DNA of 64,000 nucleotides, taken from positions 22,290 through 86,289 of the forward strand of contig VWPU01017872.1 of NCBI GenBank assembly GCA_013398955.1. The letters are read 5' to 3'. Position numbers and translations under genes: made by a program. Below the pieces are notes generated by a model. The model had not been told where the DNA came from. It did no database searches and saw nothing but the letters and a program-made list of their open reading frames with translations. This document shows, piece after piece, positions 1 to 11,519 of the stretch. Source of the DNA: Callaeas wilsoni. Lineage: Eukaryota > Chordata > Aves > Passeriformes > Callaeidae. Within the stretch, counting starts at the first letter, position 1. The number at the start of each line of letters is the position of its first letter.

Positions 1-437
1 CGTGTTTTGTGACTGGAAATAATGACACCACTGGTGTGTTCTGTTACACGCTGAGCTTTGGTGCCACCGGCGCTGAATTGACTCAGCTTCGACCAAAGGG
101 TGCCTCACCTTCCTCCTGCAGCTCCTGGTCAAAATCGGGGATGGGAGGATGCACATCAGCACAGTGGGTGCAACTGCCTTGAGCTGAGAACCCGGAGCTC
201 ACAGCGTCAGAGGAGAGCTTGGTTCCACGGGAGTCTTGTGGGGATCTGGAACACTGCTGAGCGTCTTTCAGCTGTGACCTTCACCGGCAGCACTTGGTCA
301 GTGCCTGGGCCAGCCTGAGACCTGTCACTGGCAGGGATGCTCCCTGCTTTCCTGTCTTTTGAAACGGGCATTTTATTTATCAGAAATGTCTTTTTGGTGA
401 AAGGGGTGGAGGGGAGAAGGGAATCACTTTTTGGAAG
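1..437. other. Unannotated single-copy DNA
   Basis: No repeat, exon or RNA gene is recognised here. Short open frames occur on both strands but overlap and look like nothing known. The stretch ends where the first CR1 3' end begins. Confidence 0.5.
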
Positions 438-613
438 TTATTCCATAGAATCGCAGAAGTATTTAGGTTGGAAGAGACCTCAGCAGTGCCCAGTAGAGGG
501 GAACAATCACTGCCCTGGTCCTGCTGGACACACAATTTCTGGTACAGGCCAGATGCCCTTGGCCACCTGGGCACTCCTGGGCTCTTGTTCAGCCACTGTT
601 GACCAGCACCCCC
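438..613 (-). mobile_element. CR1 LINE 3' fragment, minus strand
   Basis: The piece begins with the reverse complement of a CR1 terminus (ATAGAATCGCAGAA, then TTAGGTTGGAAGAGACCT). It continues into the part of the CR1 3' region that reads CTGGTCCTGCTGGACACAC, then ACAGGCCAG, then TTGGCCACCTGGGCA, then GACCAGCACCCCCA. The junction between the extreme 3' end and this more internal segment is abrupt, so an internal deletion is likely. It is a dead, 5'-truncated retrotransposon copy with no coding capacity. CR1 copies move by target-primed reverse transcription using a protein encoded by full-length elements; none is present here. Family assignment is from memory of the consensus. Confidence 0.8.
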
Positions 614-812
614 ACTCAGCAGCTCGGAGGAGCTCACGTGGTACCAGTGTGCCACTGGTGGCATAGCACATCCTTCACTGTGGGACCCAGCATCAGCAGC
701 AGCCAGATCTGCGTTGGGAGGCTCCTGCCTGGTCTGTACAGCAGGTGGCATCCAGGAATTTGGGGTCTGCATTTGTGGTGGGGAAGATCTTCTTCAAGGG
801 GACGCAGCCTCG

Positions 813-1043
813 AGCTGCACCAGGGGAGGTTCAGGTTGGACATCAGGAAGAATTTCTTCGCTGGAAGGGTGGTCAGGCATTGGAAGGGGCTGCCCAGGAC
901 AGTGGTGGAGTCCCCATCCCTGGAGGTGTGCAAGGAATGACTGAATGTGGCACTCAGTGCTCTGGGCTGCTTGACAGGGTGCTGATCAGTCAGAGGTTGG
1001 ACTTGGTGATCCTGGAGGTCTCTTCCAAGGCCTTCTTCTTGGA
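813..1043 (+). mobile_element. CR1 LINE 3' fragment, plus strand
   Basis: Recognised by the ordered CR1 landmarks GGGGAGGTTCAGGTTGGACA, CAGGAAGAATTTCTTC, GGGGCTGCCCAG, CCATCCCTGGAGGTGT and finally GGACTTGGTGATCCTGGAGG. The terminal ATTCTATG tail is missing or eroded. It lies tail-to-tail with the next CR1 copy, so the two could base-pair in a transcript. The copy is 5'-truncated and non-coding. Confidence 0.85.
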
Positions 1044-1045
1044 GG

Positions 1046-1425
1046 TCATTTCTTGAACACTTCCAGGGATGGTGAATCCACCACCTCCCTGGGCAGCCTG
1101 TTCCAAAGCCTGGCCACCCTAATCCAGTGAAGAATTTCTTCCTGATGTCCCACCTGAACCTCCCCTGGTACAGCTTGAGGCCATTTCCTCTCATCCTGTC
1201 CCTGTCCCCTGGGAGCAGAGCCCGACCCCCCAGCTGCACCTTCCTGTCAGGGAGTTGTGGAGAGTGAGAAGCCTCCTTTTCTCCAGGTGGAGATCCTCCA
1301 GTTCCCTCAGTCACTGCTGGTGCTCCAGACCCTTCTCCAGCTCTGTTCCCTTCCATGGACACACTCCAGCCTCTCAATGCCTTTCTTGAAGTGAGGAGAC
1401 AAGATGCAAGAAGCAACACAACCCA
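1046..1425 (-). mobile_element. CR1 LINE 3' fragment, minus strand
   Basis: Read on the minus strand this is a longer stretch of the same CR1 3' region as the preceding copy. Landmarks as written on the plus strand are CACTTCCAGGGATGG, CCTCCCTGGGCAGCCTGTTC, GAAGAATTTCTTCCTGATGT, ACCTGAACCTCCCC, and further on ACACACTCCAGCCTCTCAAT. The last bases at its 3' end are missing, as if the element was cut at the junction with the plus-strand copy. A 278-codon open frame on the minus strand spans this element and the neighbouring one, but it follows CR1 non-coding sequence and is not a gene. Confidence 0.85.
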
Positions 1426-1639
1426 AGGGAGAGGTTTCCAGAGGCTGAAGGAACGACCTCCAAACCCCAAGAAATCCCCTTGGGAATAACCCAGGGAACC
1501 CAGGGAATAAGCCGATCATCTGCGGGGGCAGGGAAGGAATTTGTCACCATCTGCCTCTTGTCTCTCTGCTGTGGGGAGTAATAAGCAAGTGAGGAAGGGA
1601 GGATTCAGCAGTGTTATTAGGTGGAGAACGGCATTATTC

Positions 1640-1890
1640 CCCCTGTCTGCACCGTATAAATGAGTGTGTATTTTTCATAATGGGGGAATACATGCAGGGA
1701 GAGAGAAAAAATGTTTTAAAAAAGAAAGAAGGAAAGGGGGGAGGGGGGAAATGAATCGATATAACAGAAGCATTAGGGCACTCAGGGGAGTGTTTTACTG
1801 GGGCCATTAATATACTTCTCAGGTGGTAAAAGCCACTTAGCCTTTAAAAATGATAATGAAATGTTAACTACCCAAAGCATTATTGCTGAG
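1640..1890. promoter_or_regulatory. AT-rich block, possible conserved non-coding element
   Basis: A sharp drop in GC content after the CR1 copies, with TATAAATGAGTG, TTAATATA and GATAATGAAATGTTAAC, and an AP-1-type TGAGTCA at 1887-1893. It contains a pure purine tract. This texture is typical of vertebrate regulatory elements but conservation cannot be seen from one sequence. No gene can be linked to it. Confidence 0.25.
1718..1752 (+). repeat. Polypurine tract
   Basis: An uninterrupted run of about 35 A and G bases: A-rich first (AAAAAAGAAAGAAGG), then G-rich (GGGGGGAGGGGGG). It is low-complexity sequence and could adopt a triplex (H-DNA) or G-rich structure, which is an inference. Confidence 0.7.
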
Positions 1891-4310
1891 TCACGGAGAG
1901 CCAGGCAGCCCTTGAGCTCCCATCTGATCGAGGGGTGCTGGCAGGGCTCTCGCCAGCCCCGGCCAGCGTGGGGAGCGATGATCCGGCACATCCCGCCTCC
2001 CGTGCACGGGAGCCCGACTCCCGGCAGCCCTGCACTGCTCCAGCAGCCCTGGGCATCCCTGCCAGCCCTGCCCCTCGCCCCAGCTCGGATCATCCATCCG
2101 GCCCCAGGGGATCCCGCGGGAGAAGCTCCTGATTGCACAGGGGGACTCAGCCCCTGGGAGGGCAGAGAGGAGTGAGTAGGATCAGACCCAAATGCTGCAG
2201 CCATGCTGCTTCCAAGCCAGAGGGAGCAACATGGGACGTGGGAAGGCCACCGCCATTTACAAAGATCCGTGCACAAGGATGCTTTGAAGTGGAGGGCTGC
2301 AGACTTCATGGTCTCGTCTGGCTGCAGAAGATCCCATGGTGGAGAAGCTCAGGATCACGAGCACCACGAGTGTCCAGCGGCTGAGCCAGTGCAGGGATGT
2401 GATATGCAAGGGCATGAGATTCCCTCTGGGCTCTCGGGAGATGGCACAAAGCAACGGTGGAGGCCTCATGGGTTTTTAGTCTAAGAACCATTGGCGACTG
2501 CAGGTACCTGGCTGGTAACACCCTAAACCACTTGAGCAGCATGAGATCCTGGACACCCCTATGTTGATTAATGTGCAGAGTTTTGAAGGCACTGGGCACT
2601 CCCAAATTACTGACCGGCTCTGAAAACCACCGGGGTCAAATTCTGGCTGTGTTTTTGCCAATGGGAGAAGCGGGGGCTCACCCTGCAAGGGGGCAGGAAT
2701 TCTCATTTCTCATATTTTATGTATCTCTGACTCTTGTTTGATTGCGAAGGGCCCAAACAGCCCCCCACGGTGTCACACGAGGAAATTCAACAGGCTGGCA
2801 TGGTCCAGCGAGCTGCAGTGTGAGATGAAGGTCTTCTCCTAGGACGATTCAGTGCCCAAGCAGAAAATTAATTTCCTTCCATCCATCTGTATATGACCCA
2901 AAACCTTCCCTAGTCAGGGAGATTATGAAGTTTTTTCACGAATGTGGATTGAAAGTCAGAGGTAGCTGTGAAGGATGCTGGAGGAGGACTGAGTCTCTGG
3001 GGGGACAGGGAGCAGCTTGGCTCCTGGAGGCACACCATCACTCTCATCCACTGCACCCGCTTCAGGCACTATTGGAGACCTATTTCTGGGGAATTTTTTT
3101 ACTTGGGTGAGTTTTCACCTCTTTTAGGGAGGAACTGGCAACACTGGAAACAACCAAACACCATTCTTTACCCCTCTCAGCCCCATACAGAATTCAGCGC
3201 ATGTGCAGCCGTGGGATGCATTTGGGAATGCTGGCTGTGGCGCAGATCCTGCAGTGTGCAGAGTTAAGGATATTACAAAAGCATGTCTGGGACTCTTGCA
3301 CATCACTGAGCAGGGTGTGAGTGTCTCCAGCCATCCTGGCTTGTCCGAGGCTGCATTTCCCCAGCAGCTTGTGGGGGAGGGTTCTGTTCACCAACATCTC
3401 TCTGGGAATGCAGCCCCAAGGTCGATCTGCCCTGCACATGATTCCTCTTGGAGGCCGGGGAAGGGCAGTGCAGTGGCAGCTGGTGCTGCATGCCCAGCTC
3501 TGTACCTGCGAGGGGGAGATGAAGGAATAGGAACATTTCCCCCCTCCCTTCCCTGCCTCTCCTTGGCTCTTCATCCTCTTCCAGGGCAGAAATCAGCAGG
3601 AGGCAGCTCTGATCTCTGCAGGTCCTGCTGGGACCCACCCTGGCAGAGCCTGATGTGCATGATGGAGGCAGAGTCATCCCCATGGAGCCTCCAGCCCGGC
3701 GAGCAGGAGGCTGATGTACAATCCTGCATTCCTGCCCTGGAGCTGGGGCTGTGCCCCTACTCTTAACCCAGAGAGGACTGGGTTTCCTTTGTGCTCTGCA
3801 GAGAGCCTGCAGGTACGGCGGAGAGGGCATCTGAAGGGCATCTCCTTCCAGCGTGGCACTCTTGGAATGAAAGGACACAGAGGGCTTTGGCGTCTGCTGA
3901 GAGAAGCGGTTCTCAAACCGCGGGTCACGCCGCGCCTGAAGTCGTCGGGGAACTGCTAAATGGGTCACGCTGCTCTGCGGGCTTCGGCAGAGCCTGGCCA
4001 CGGGGTGTGGATGGACCAGCCCTGCTGCTCCCCAGCCCCACTGGCCCGAAGGCAGCCCACGGAGCAGCCCCTCGCCCAACTGGCACCGGCAGCCCCACTA
4101 TTAAGAACGACGCAGCCGCCTTGCGCTGAAGCGCTTTATCCCCAGCGCCCGCTGTGAGCAAAATTGCCTGGGATCAGGTGGTGCGAGCCAATTTTTCTCG
4201 CAGCAGGGGCTGCAGGTAAAGCACCTCGGTGGAGAGGAGCTTGTGCTGCTCTGAACTTTTCTCTTGCCCGCCTGAACTCAGGGAAGAGGAGAAGGGATAT
4301 TGTGTGCACT
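1891..4310. other. Single-copy DNA, nothing recognised
   Basis: Moderately GC-rich sequence with small CpG clusters near 1960-2130 and 3900-4150. Overlapping open frames on both strands, including 258 codons on the minus strand at 3303-4079, resemble no known protein. No CR1 or LTR piece was found. Confidence 0.5.
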
Positions 4311-4450
4311 CAAGCAGAAGCAGAGAAGATGCCAAGAGAGGAGAGAAGCAGATGGAAAAGACAGAGAAAGCTCAAGATGAGGAGAGAGCAGGAAGGAAGG
4401 AGCAGAGGAAGGATAAAGCAAGAGGGAGGTGAGAAAAGAGCTGGAGCTGG
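4311..4450 (+). repeat. Purine-rich low-complexity stretch
   Basis: About 140 bases dominated by A and G, built from irregular AGAGG, GGAAGGAAGG and GAGAAAAG motifs. It gives a frame rich in Lys, Arg and Glu (within 4164-4652), which I read as a by-product of base composition rather than a basic protein. Confidence 0.6.
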
Positions 4451-6267
4451 GATGCCACAAAGCAGTGGCCAAGGCAGCAAGAGAGCTGCATCTTCTCTTT
4501 CTTGTCCTACAAACCAGACACAGACGTGGCAGCAGCTAATCTTCCTGGCTCGTGAACAAAAGGATTCTTTTCATGCCAGTAATCCAAGAGCTGCCATGCC
4601 ACGGCTCTCCCAGCTCATCTGCTGTGAATGCACTTCTGTGGCGTCCAACTGAACGGGTTAGCAAAATAAAGACAGATGGCAATGGATTAGCTCTAACACT
4701 TCTTCTGTATCACAATGCAATCACTGCAGTCTTCTCCACTGCCTCCTCTCAGGACAGTTTGCTTGAGCTGCAGCTGTGCAGCCACCCCCAGTTACACACA
4801 AGTGTCCCAGCTCCAGTTCCAGCCACGGCCCTGCAAGCAGGAAAGGTTTGCCGTGGTTGTTGTCTTTGTTTCTTGGAAAACCCATCCTAGGAAGAGGCTG
4901 CGGTCAGAGGGAAGGGCGAAGGCAGCCACCTCTCCACTGAAATGGGACTTCTTCAGAGCAGACTCTGAGGCACATGGTAATGAAGGAGATGAGCATTGAT
5001 GAGCAGCATTTTTAACATCTAGACCTGTCATCCCTAAGAGTGGGGCATGTGGTCCATTAAATGATAAGGCAAATAGATCAAGAAGCAAAGATGGGGGGTT
5101 GATGCCACCTCCTCACAAGTCAGCAAGAAGACTTCTTGTCTTCTTCATCTCGTCCACTTTGCCCAAGTCAGGCCGGCTGCAGACGTAGAGCTTACAGTGA
5201 GCCCAGGCCCAGGTGATGTGGCAGGAACATGCATTTCCGTGGGAGACAAAATGTGCTGCAGACAGCCTGGCTCTGTTTAAATTGGGACATTTTTCCTATG
5301 GTTTTCCAGCCAGAAGCTATGTGGGAATTCTAGCATGAAGTCTCATAAAGAGCTGATCTTTACAATTTTGTTGGTAACTATTCTTTCCAACTGCACGAGT
5401 TGCTTGGGCTGAACTGTCTCCTGCGGCAAGGGAAACTTCACCCTAACATCTCAGTGGGGCCTGTCTAAGCTCAGTTTTACTGGGTTTGGCATGTCTGGTG
5501 CTTCTGGTAACTTCAGGGATTCCCAGGTTCCTCAGGGCGGAGTCATTTCTGTGCTGCTGAAGGAGCCTCCTGATCTCATTCAGGCAGTTCATGGGACATC
5601 TTCACCTCTGAGCCTGTGATTTGGGAAACCATCCCTTCTGAATCCTCATCCAAGATCACCACGTGAGCCAGGAGTTATATTTTGTCAAGAAGATGCATTT
5701 TCCCATGCAACTGAATATTTCTTAAAAGTCCTGCCAGGTACAATTCAACCAATTTTTCTGTCACTGGTCACCTAGAGCTCATATAAACAAGAATGACCAA
5801 GAAACTTGAAACTCTTGCCCCCTGAAAAACACTGAGACTTAGTTAATGCTCTTGACAAGAAGATATCTTGTCTCTGCATTGTCTTTGGAATTGTCCAGTT
5901 TATTTACAACCTGTAAGAAAGATAAGGCTCCAAGCAGCCTGACTTAGTCTTTAAATTAGCCCTGCTTTGAGCTGGAGGATGGAGCAGATGACTGCTCAAG
6001 GTCCCTTTTCCACTCACTGTAAGTGGAATGTCCCATGGGATGCTCTAACCTTGCAGCTGAGTCCAACAGCTCAGAGCTGAACCTGCCTGATGGATGTTCT
6101 GAGTGTCCAGTCCTACCTGCCTGTCTGCCTAACCAAACTATGTTCCTCAGTGTGGCCAGGGATATCCTTACGGATGGCCTTTGGTATTTTATGTGGATTT
6201 TCCTGATAATCTTACTTACGCCTAAAAATACCGAGTTTGTTCCAGGATGCGCCAGAATCATGTCCTG
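4451..6267. other. Single-copy DNA, nothing recognised
   Basis: AT content rises after 5000. Two small inverted repeats built on GACAAGA/TCTTGTC-like sequence occur near 5125-5145 and 5853-5875, but their stems are only about 7 bp. There is no recognised repeat or exon. Confidence 0.45.
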
Positions 6268-6392
6268 GGTTCAGTTGTGGGCCCCTCCCTACAAGACACA
6301 CATGGAGGCTGTGGAGTGTGTCCAGGGAAGGGAATGGAGATGGGAAAGGGTCTGGAGCAGAAGTCTGATGAGGAGTAGCTGCGGGAGCTCAG
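6268..6392 (+). mobile_element. CR1 LINE fragment, plus strand
   Basis: The order TTCAGTTGTGGGCCCCTCCC, GTGTCCAGGGAAGGG, GGGTCTGGAGCA, TCTGATGAGGAGTAGCTGCG matches the CR1 segment upstream of the 3' end. Both ends are missing, so this is an internal relic about 125 bp long. Confidence 0.7.
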
Positions 6393-8019
6393 ATCCCAGA
6401 GCAGCGATGGAACGAGGTGTGTGGGGAGCACCTGGGCCACCCATCACGCCACTGCCCACAGGAAAATCCTGAGTGAACAGCAAGCTGCGAGATCATGGAT
6501 GGTGTGAGGTGAAAGCAGGATGCTTTGGGAAAGGTAGGTGACCCTTGAAATGAGCTCTGACAGAATTCTGTGCCCTCTGCACTCAGATGTGTCCATCCAA
6601 GACGAGAGGGAATGAGGCTGGTCGGAGCTGGGCCCTTGCTGGAGTTGCACATTCCTGACAGGCTGAGCAGTTCCACAGGAATGGCTGCTTGAAGCAGGGC
6701 TGTCTGCAGCCCCCTGCACCCCTGCCCTCTGGGGAAGGCACTGGGAGAGCATGGGCAAAGGTGTGGTCCGAGCAGAGCTGTCAGTGCTCATGCTCAGTAG
6801 GAGCTTCACTGCAGCACCAGGGACCAGCCCACCTTGCCAGGCAGGGGCAGTGCAGGCTGAGATCTTCACTGGACATCTACCGATACTGATGTTTGTTCCT
6901 CAAGGAGCCAGAAATCAGAATTATACATCCCAGAGCCCAGCCCAGAAGGGACAAACACTTCCATCACCATGACAGCATTAGGAGCTTGCCCTGAGCAGAG
7001 CCAGGACACCCACTGGAGACACTGAGGAAGCAAAACATCAAACAACCTTCCACAGCCTGAACTTCTTCAACACAGAGCAAGGCATGTTTCCCCTCGTAAA
7101 ATGTAAGACTTGTTCCTTTCCTGCTGGCATTACGAGCTCTGCCAAAGCCAGGCTGAGCGGGCAGCCTGGATTTTGACACTTCTTGTCTTCAGGGCGCTTG
7201 AGTTTTTTGCAACCTCCTCTTTGTGTTTGCTTTTTCTTGTGCAAGGTGGAATTGGACAGGCAGCCAAGCAGCAGGCACTGAGCGCGTGCTGATGACAGCC
7301 TGCCAGGGCATCCCGGGCTCCTCCAGGATGCTGACAACAGACAAGCCATTATCACCCCTCCCATGCCTAGGAAGGGTCTTGCCAGGGGTGATTGCAATCA
7401 CAGCCCTCAGCACAGCTTTCCCTGCGAAGCACACACGGCTTTTAGGGATGCAGTTTGACTACGTGGGAACCAGCAACTGCTCCTTTTGCCACCTGACCTG
7501 CTCAGAGGCTGCTTCCAGCTGCTCTGTCTCATCTTTCTGCTTCCCATAGCATTACCTCTCCCCAGAATTATGCCCTCCTTGCTTTGCTGCACTTCTCCCA
7601 CTATTGCCAAGGGCTCCTGGTGACCCAACCAGAAAAGCCTGGCACTTTGGATGGTTGTGTCCTCCTTGGGAGCAGTGTGCCAGTTTGCTTGGCTCCGCTC
7701 TGCAGCTCCCTTCTCATGCATCCTGAAACAAAAGGCAGTTGCTGCTGCCGATGCTGTGGGTGCTGATTCAGCCCCTGCCCTGCCAAGGCCTCCCTGGAGA
7801 CCAACACCTGGATCCTGCAAGTGAAACTGGAGCTGCCAGCACACAGCTCTGCTCCCGGTAATGGCCCTGGTCACTCGATGTGTAATCAGCTTGGGAGGAG
7901 GTGGGGAAGTGGGAAGAAAGGGGGCATCGAGGTGGACAGAAACCTGGAAAGGTTCATCCACAGCAAAACCATGGAGCTGCAGCCAGCACAGGATCATCGT
8001 CTTCATAAACCTCCTAAGG
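6393..8019. other. Single-copy DNA, nothing recognised
   Basis: Mixed composition with a minus-strand open frame of 207 codons at 7407-8030, opposed by shorter plus-strand frames, with no recognisable domain. No repeat was identified. Confidence 0.45.
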
Positions 8020-8130
8020 CAGTGACGCAATTTGCATCTGGATGCGTTTCATTCCCTATCAATGTTCATTAACAGCTGCCCAGCACTAAGCTGCCTGCTT
8101 GGGAATAATTAGTCCCTTTCTCTGAAGGTC
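8020..8130. promoter_or_regulatory. Possible regulatory element with octamer motif
   Basis: Contains a perfect POU octamer ATTTGCAT at 8030-8037, GTTCATTAACAG, and GGAATAATTAGTCCC with a TAATTA core. The density of homeodomain and POU-type motifs and the low GC content relative to flanks suggest a conserved enhancer, but this is inference. Confidence 0.3.
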
Positions 8131-9360
8131 ATGGCAGTGCTAACATCATAACTTCCCGTTCTTTGAACGTGCAGACAGTCGGATGCTGCGAGCATCCATT
8201 AAAGTGCTCCTGCGAGAGGTACCCGGAGCACACAGGCAGCGGGGCAGCACGGACAACCAGCTTGGTGCTGCTGGGGTTTATCTTACAGCAAATATCAAAG
8301 TTGCATGACAACTTTGCTGCTTGAGCTGGAGACAGCAAAGGTCTGGAAAAGAGGGGGAAGAACGGAATAAACCTGAGAGACAGTGTTCTGTTTTGGGTTT
8401 TTGCTCCTATTGTAAGCTCAGAGCTCTTCATTCAGTCATTCACAGACAGAACAGCGGCTCCAGGACAGGGTTTTAGGTGGCTGGGTCACCATAACTCTTC
8501 CCTGCCCTCGAGCCCATGGGCTTGAGCACTGAAAAGTAATTTTCAGTGACTCATGCGTCAGTGCTAGCCAGCCAAGGGAGCCCCAGGGGCTGCGTCAGCT
8601 TTGAAGAGACTCTTCAGAGAACAGCCTGTGCAAATGGGAGCATGGGAGATGCTGCTTCACGGCAGAGTGGCCTCCTGCTGGGGTTTGTGGCCAGCTTGGG
8701 GAGGCTGCTGTTCAGCCTCCCACGGGACAGGAATGCTCCACTTCCAGCTGTGGATCAACGGCTTTCCACCCGTGGGCACAGAACTCCAGTGTTGCAGCCG
8801 CTGCCAGGGCTGGTCTGAGCTGCCTTGTGGCTGTGCCTGTGGTCAGGAGGCAAAGGGAAGCTGGGAAGGTGTGTGGCTGCTCCTTTGAGGCATGAACTGC
8901 CTGGCCACACTGCACACATGAGGACAACTTCCACCTCACGTGCCTGGGGAGCCTCTGGTCCCAGGCCACAGCAGACGCCTCTGTAGGACATGAACTTTGC
9001 CACCTCTGCCAGGTGGCCCTGGCTGCCATTGAGAATTCCTGTGCTGCAATGTCTCCTCGCTGATTTGTGGCCATCACTCCTGGCTCCTCCAGCTCTGCCT
9101 GCTGTGGTTATTCCCTGTTTCCCAAAGGGCATCAGGTGTGCCGTGCAGGATGAGAGATTCTGGCTGACAAGGGCCGTAGCAATGTGACTTTGGCCAGACC
9201 TCTGACACTTCGTCAGGGCACTCTGCTTTGTTCTCCAAGAATTTCAAGCAAATTATCTTCAGGGCATGGTACAAGGTCCTCCTTCAGGTCAGGGTGCTGT
9301 TTCCACGGCCAAACCCAGCCCAATTTTATGAAGAAGAATTTCCAGCACAGACAAAAGGCA
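8131..9360. other. Single-copy DNA, nothing recognised
   Basis: No repeat or exon recognised before the next CR1. Open frames on both strands overlap without resembling any family. Confidence 0.4.
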
Positions 9361-9828
9361 GCATCCAGCTCTGGGGACCCAGCACAGGAAGGATGTGGAG
9401 CTGCTGGAGCCAGTCCAGAGGAGGCACCGGGATGATGAGAGGGATGGAGCAGCTCTGCTGGGAGGAGAGGCTGGGAGAATTGGGATTGTTCAGTCTGCAG
9501 AAGAGAAGCTTTGGGGTGACCTAATTGTGGCTTCCAGTACACAAAGGGAGCCTGCAAGAAAGATGTAAAGTCCATTTAGAAGGGCCTGGAGTGACTGGAC
9601 AAGGAGAAATGGCTTCCCACTGACAGAGAGTGGGTTTAGAATAAATATTAGGAAGAAATTCTTTCCTCTGAGGGTGATGGGGCCCTAGCACAGGCTGCCC
9701 CATCCCTGGAACTGTCCAAGGCCAGGTTGGACAGGGATAGTGGAAGGTGTCCCTGCCATAGCAGGGGGTTATAACAAGACGATCTTTAAGGTCCCTTCCC
9801 ACCCAAACCATTCTATGGTTGTATGAAT
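9361..9828 (+). mobile_element. CR1 LINE 3' end, plus strand, about 470 bp
   Basis: The most complete CR1 3' end in the left part of the window. Ordered landmarks are GCATCCAGCTCTGGGGACCC, GAGAGGCTGGGAGAATTGGG, TTCAGTCTGCAGAAGAGAAG, AATATTAGGAAGAAATTCTT, AGGCTGCCCCATCCCTGGAA, GGCCAGGTTGGACAGGG, AAGGTCCCTTCCCACCC and the terminal ATTCTATGGTTGTATGAAT tail. The preserved tail shows that the 3' end is intact. It is 5'-truncated and has no ORF of its own. Confidence 0.93.
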
Positions 9829-10681
9829 ATGGCCTTTGTGTAAATATGATACAGCAAGACTTTGTTACACTGGAGTAACCTGCTTTTTAAAATTTTAAAT
9901 AAGGGAATAAAGTGTAACCTGGAGCCATTTCAAACTCCCAGGCAGACAGATAGCTGTTTTACTTGACTGAATCCATGCCGAGACAGTTTCTTATTAAATA
10001 GACAAGAGGTACTCAATCTATTAAAACCTTGCATGAAGGTGAAGCATGTTTTGGTGTCTCTGCAGAAGGCTGCATGCTCTGCTGAGACAGGGACTGGCTG
10101 TATTTTGTGTTTTATGCAGCACCTAGGAAGGCTGGAGTATAAAATCCAGCAGCTGCACTCCCTGGTGCAGGATGCCAGTGCACGCACAGCATCGTGTATC
10201 AGTGCAGCTGTGGGTCACTGTGGGATGACTTGATGATGAGAGACTTGCATAGGAAATGAGAGAAAATAATCAGGCATTGAGTGCTGGCTGCTCCTTTCAG
10301 CCCTGCTCTGACCACGGGTCACTGTAGGAAGCTGAAGCCCTGATGGCTGTTTGGGGGCTCGGATCCAGCACCAGCTCTCTGGGGTTGTCCAGCATTCTGG
10401 ACTGGCTTCTGCTTGCTTTATTCGGGTGGTGTGATGGGTACCACGATTAACATGTGGATCCTATGATCCACAGGATGCTCCTGGCTGAGCAGCCCCTCCC
10501 TATCCATCTGCAGCTCCCTGTTCTGTGCATGGGGTCAGGTCTCCAGCTATTGCACCCTGTGTTCTCCCGTGGGATATCATCATCTCTGGTGTGTCTGTTG
10601 AACACTTTTGAATTGATCATTGACTACAACTCCCATGGTTGGCATGGATGCTGGCAGGTTTTAAGCTCTGCATCCTGATCT
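9829..10681. other. AT-rich single-copy DNA with a small hairpin
   Basis: Contains a perfect 8-bp inverted repeat TGTGGATC/GATCCACA with a 4-base loop at 10453-10472. Nothing else was recognised. Confidence 0.4.
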
Positions 10682-10751
10682 GGCCCCCAAGAAAGACACT
10701 GAGGTGCTGGAGTGAGTCCAGAGAAGGGCAGTGGAGCTGGTGAAGGGTCTA
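10682..10751 (+). mobile_element. Short CR1 LINE fragment, plus strand
   Basis: GAAAGACACTGAGGTGCTGG, AGTCCAGAGAAGGGCA and GGTGAAGGGTCTATGG match the CR1 segment that follows the GGGCCCCTC landmark. About 70 bp survive. Confidence 0.65.
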
Positions 10752-11519
10752 TGGTTCTGTCCTACAGCTGGATATTTCTTGTTCTTCATGCCCAGAGGTA
10801 GCCATGCCGATCTTCCTGTGCCCTCTTAGGCTAGAAACAACCTTCTCCTCACTCCCCAACCCTCCCTCACGTCTCAGGCTTTCCCTTCTCGCAGTTCCCC
10901 AGCTCAGGCACTCAGGATCACAGCTCCAGGATGGGTTGGAGTATTGTAGAGAAGTGCTGAGGGTGCCGAGCTGGCAGAAATTTCATCAATCCATGAATGG
11001 CTTTTAAAGAAAGGCTATTTCATGTTGTTCCCCACATAAGAATCAGTGGAATAGTACAGAACAGTCCATCTCAATCCTCTCAAATCCATGTGCCACAGAG
11101 CCCCGCTGAGAAAAACCCCAGAGCCTCTCATGCAACCTTCTCCCAGCCAGCTTCCCATGTTCACTCATTTCTTCTATTCCCCTTCTTCCGAGGACTCACT
11201 TTGTCCCTGTAGGGTCATGTTTGTGTGTCTGGGTCTTTGCTGTGATTTCAACCAGCTTCTGGTTCTCAGGTCAGACTCTCAAAAGTAAAGGCAAGATGAG
11301 GCTCTCAGACCCATACTTTGTTTTGTACACACTTAAATAAGCCCGAAATTTTATTGCAAACTCATTCAACTCCTTTTGCTTGTTCCCAGTCCCATCCTGA
11401 CCTCAGTGCCTCTTGGGTCCTTGCTATCCCCAGGTCCTTCCTTCACATGAAAACACACTGGAGCAACAAATTCCTTCCTACATATTTAAACACCACTTGG
11501 CCATGACCAACGCATGGCA
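10752..11519. other. Single-copy DNA, nothing recognised
   Basis: Pyrimidine-rich in places on the plus strand. No exon, RNA gene or repeat was recognised. Confidence 0.4.

Noticed and set aside
634..1470. 278-codon minus-strand open frame
   Set aside because: It runs through two CR1 copies of opposite orientation and follows their non-coding 3' sequence; not a protein.
3303..4079. 258-codon minus-strand open frame
   Set aside because: GC-rich region with competing frames on both strands, no recognisable domain, no splice or start context.
4164..4652. Lys/Arg/Glu-rich 162-codon frame
   Set aside because: The basic, acidic composition follows directly from the purine-rich low-complexity tract.
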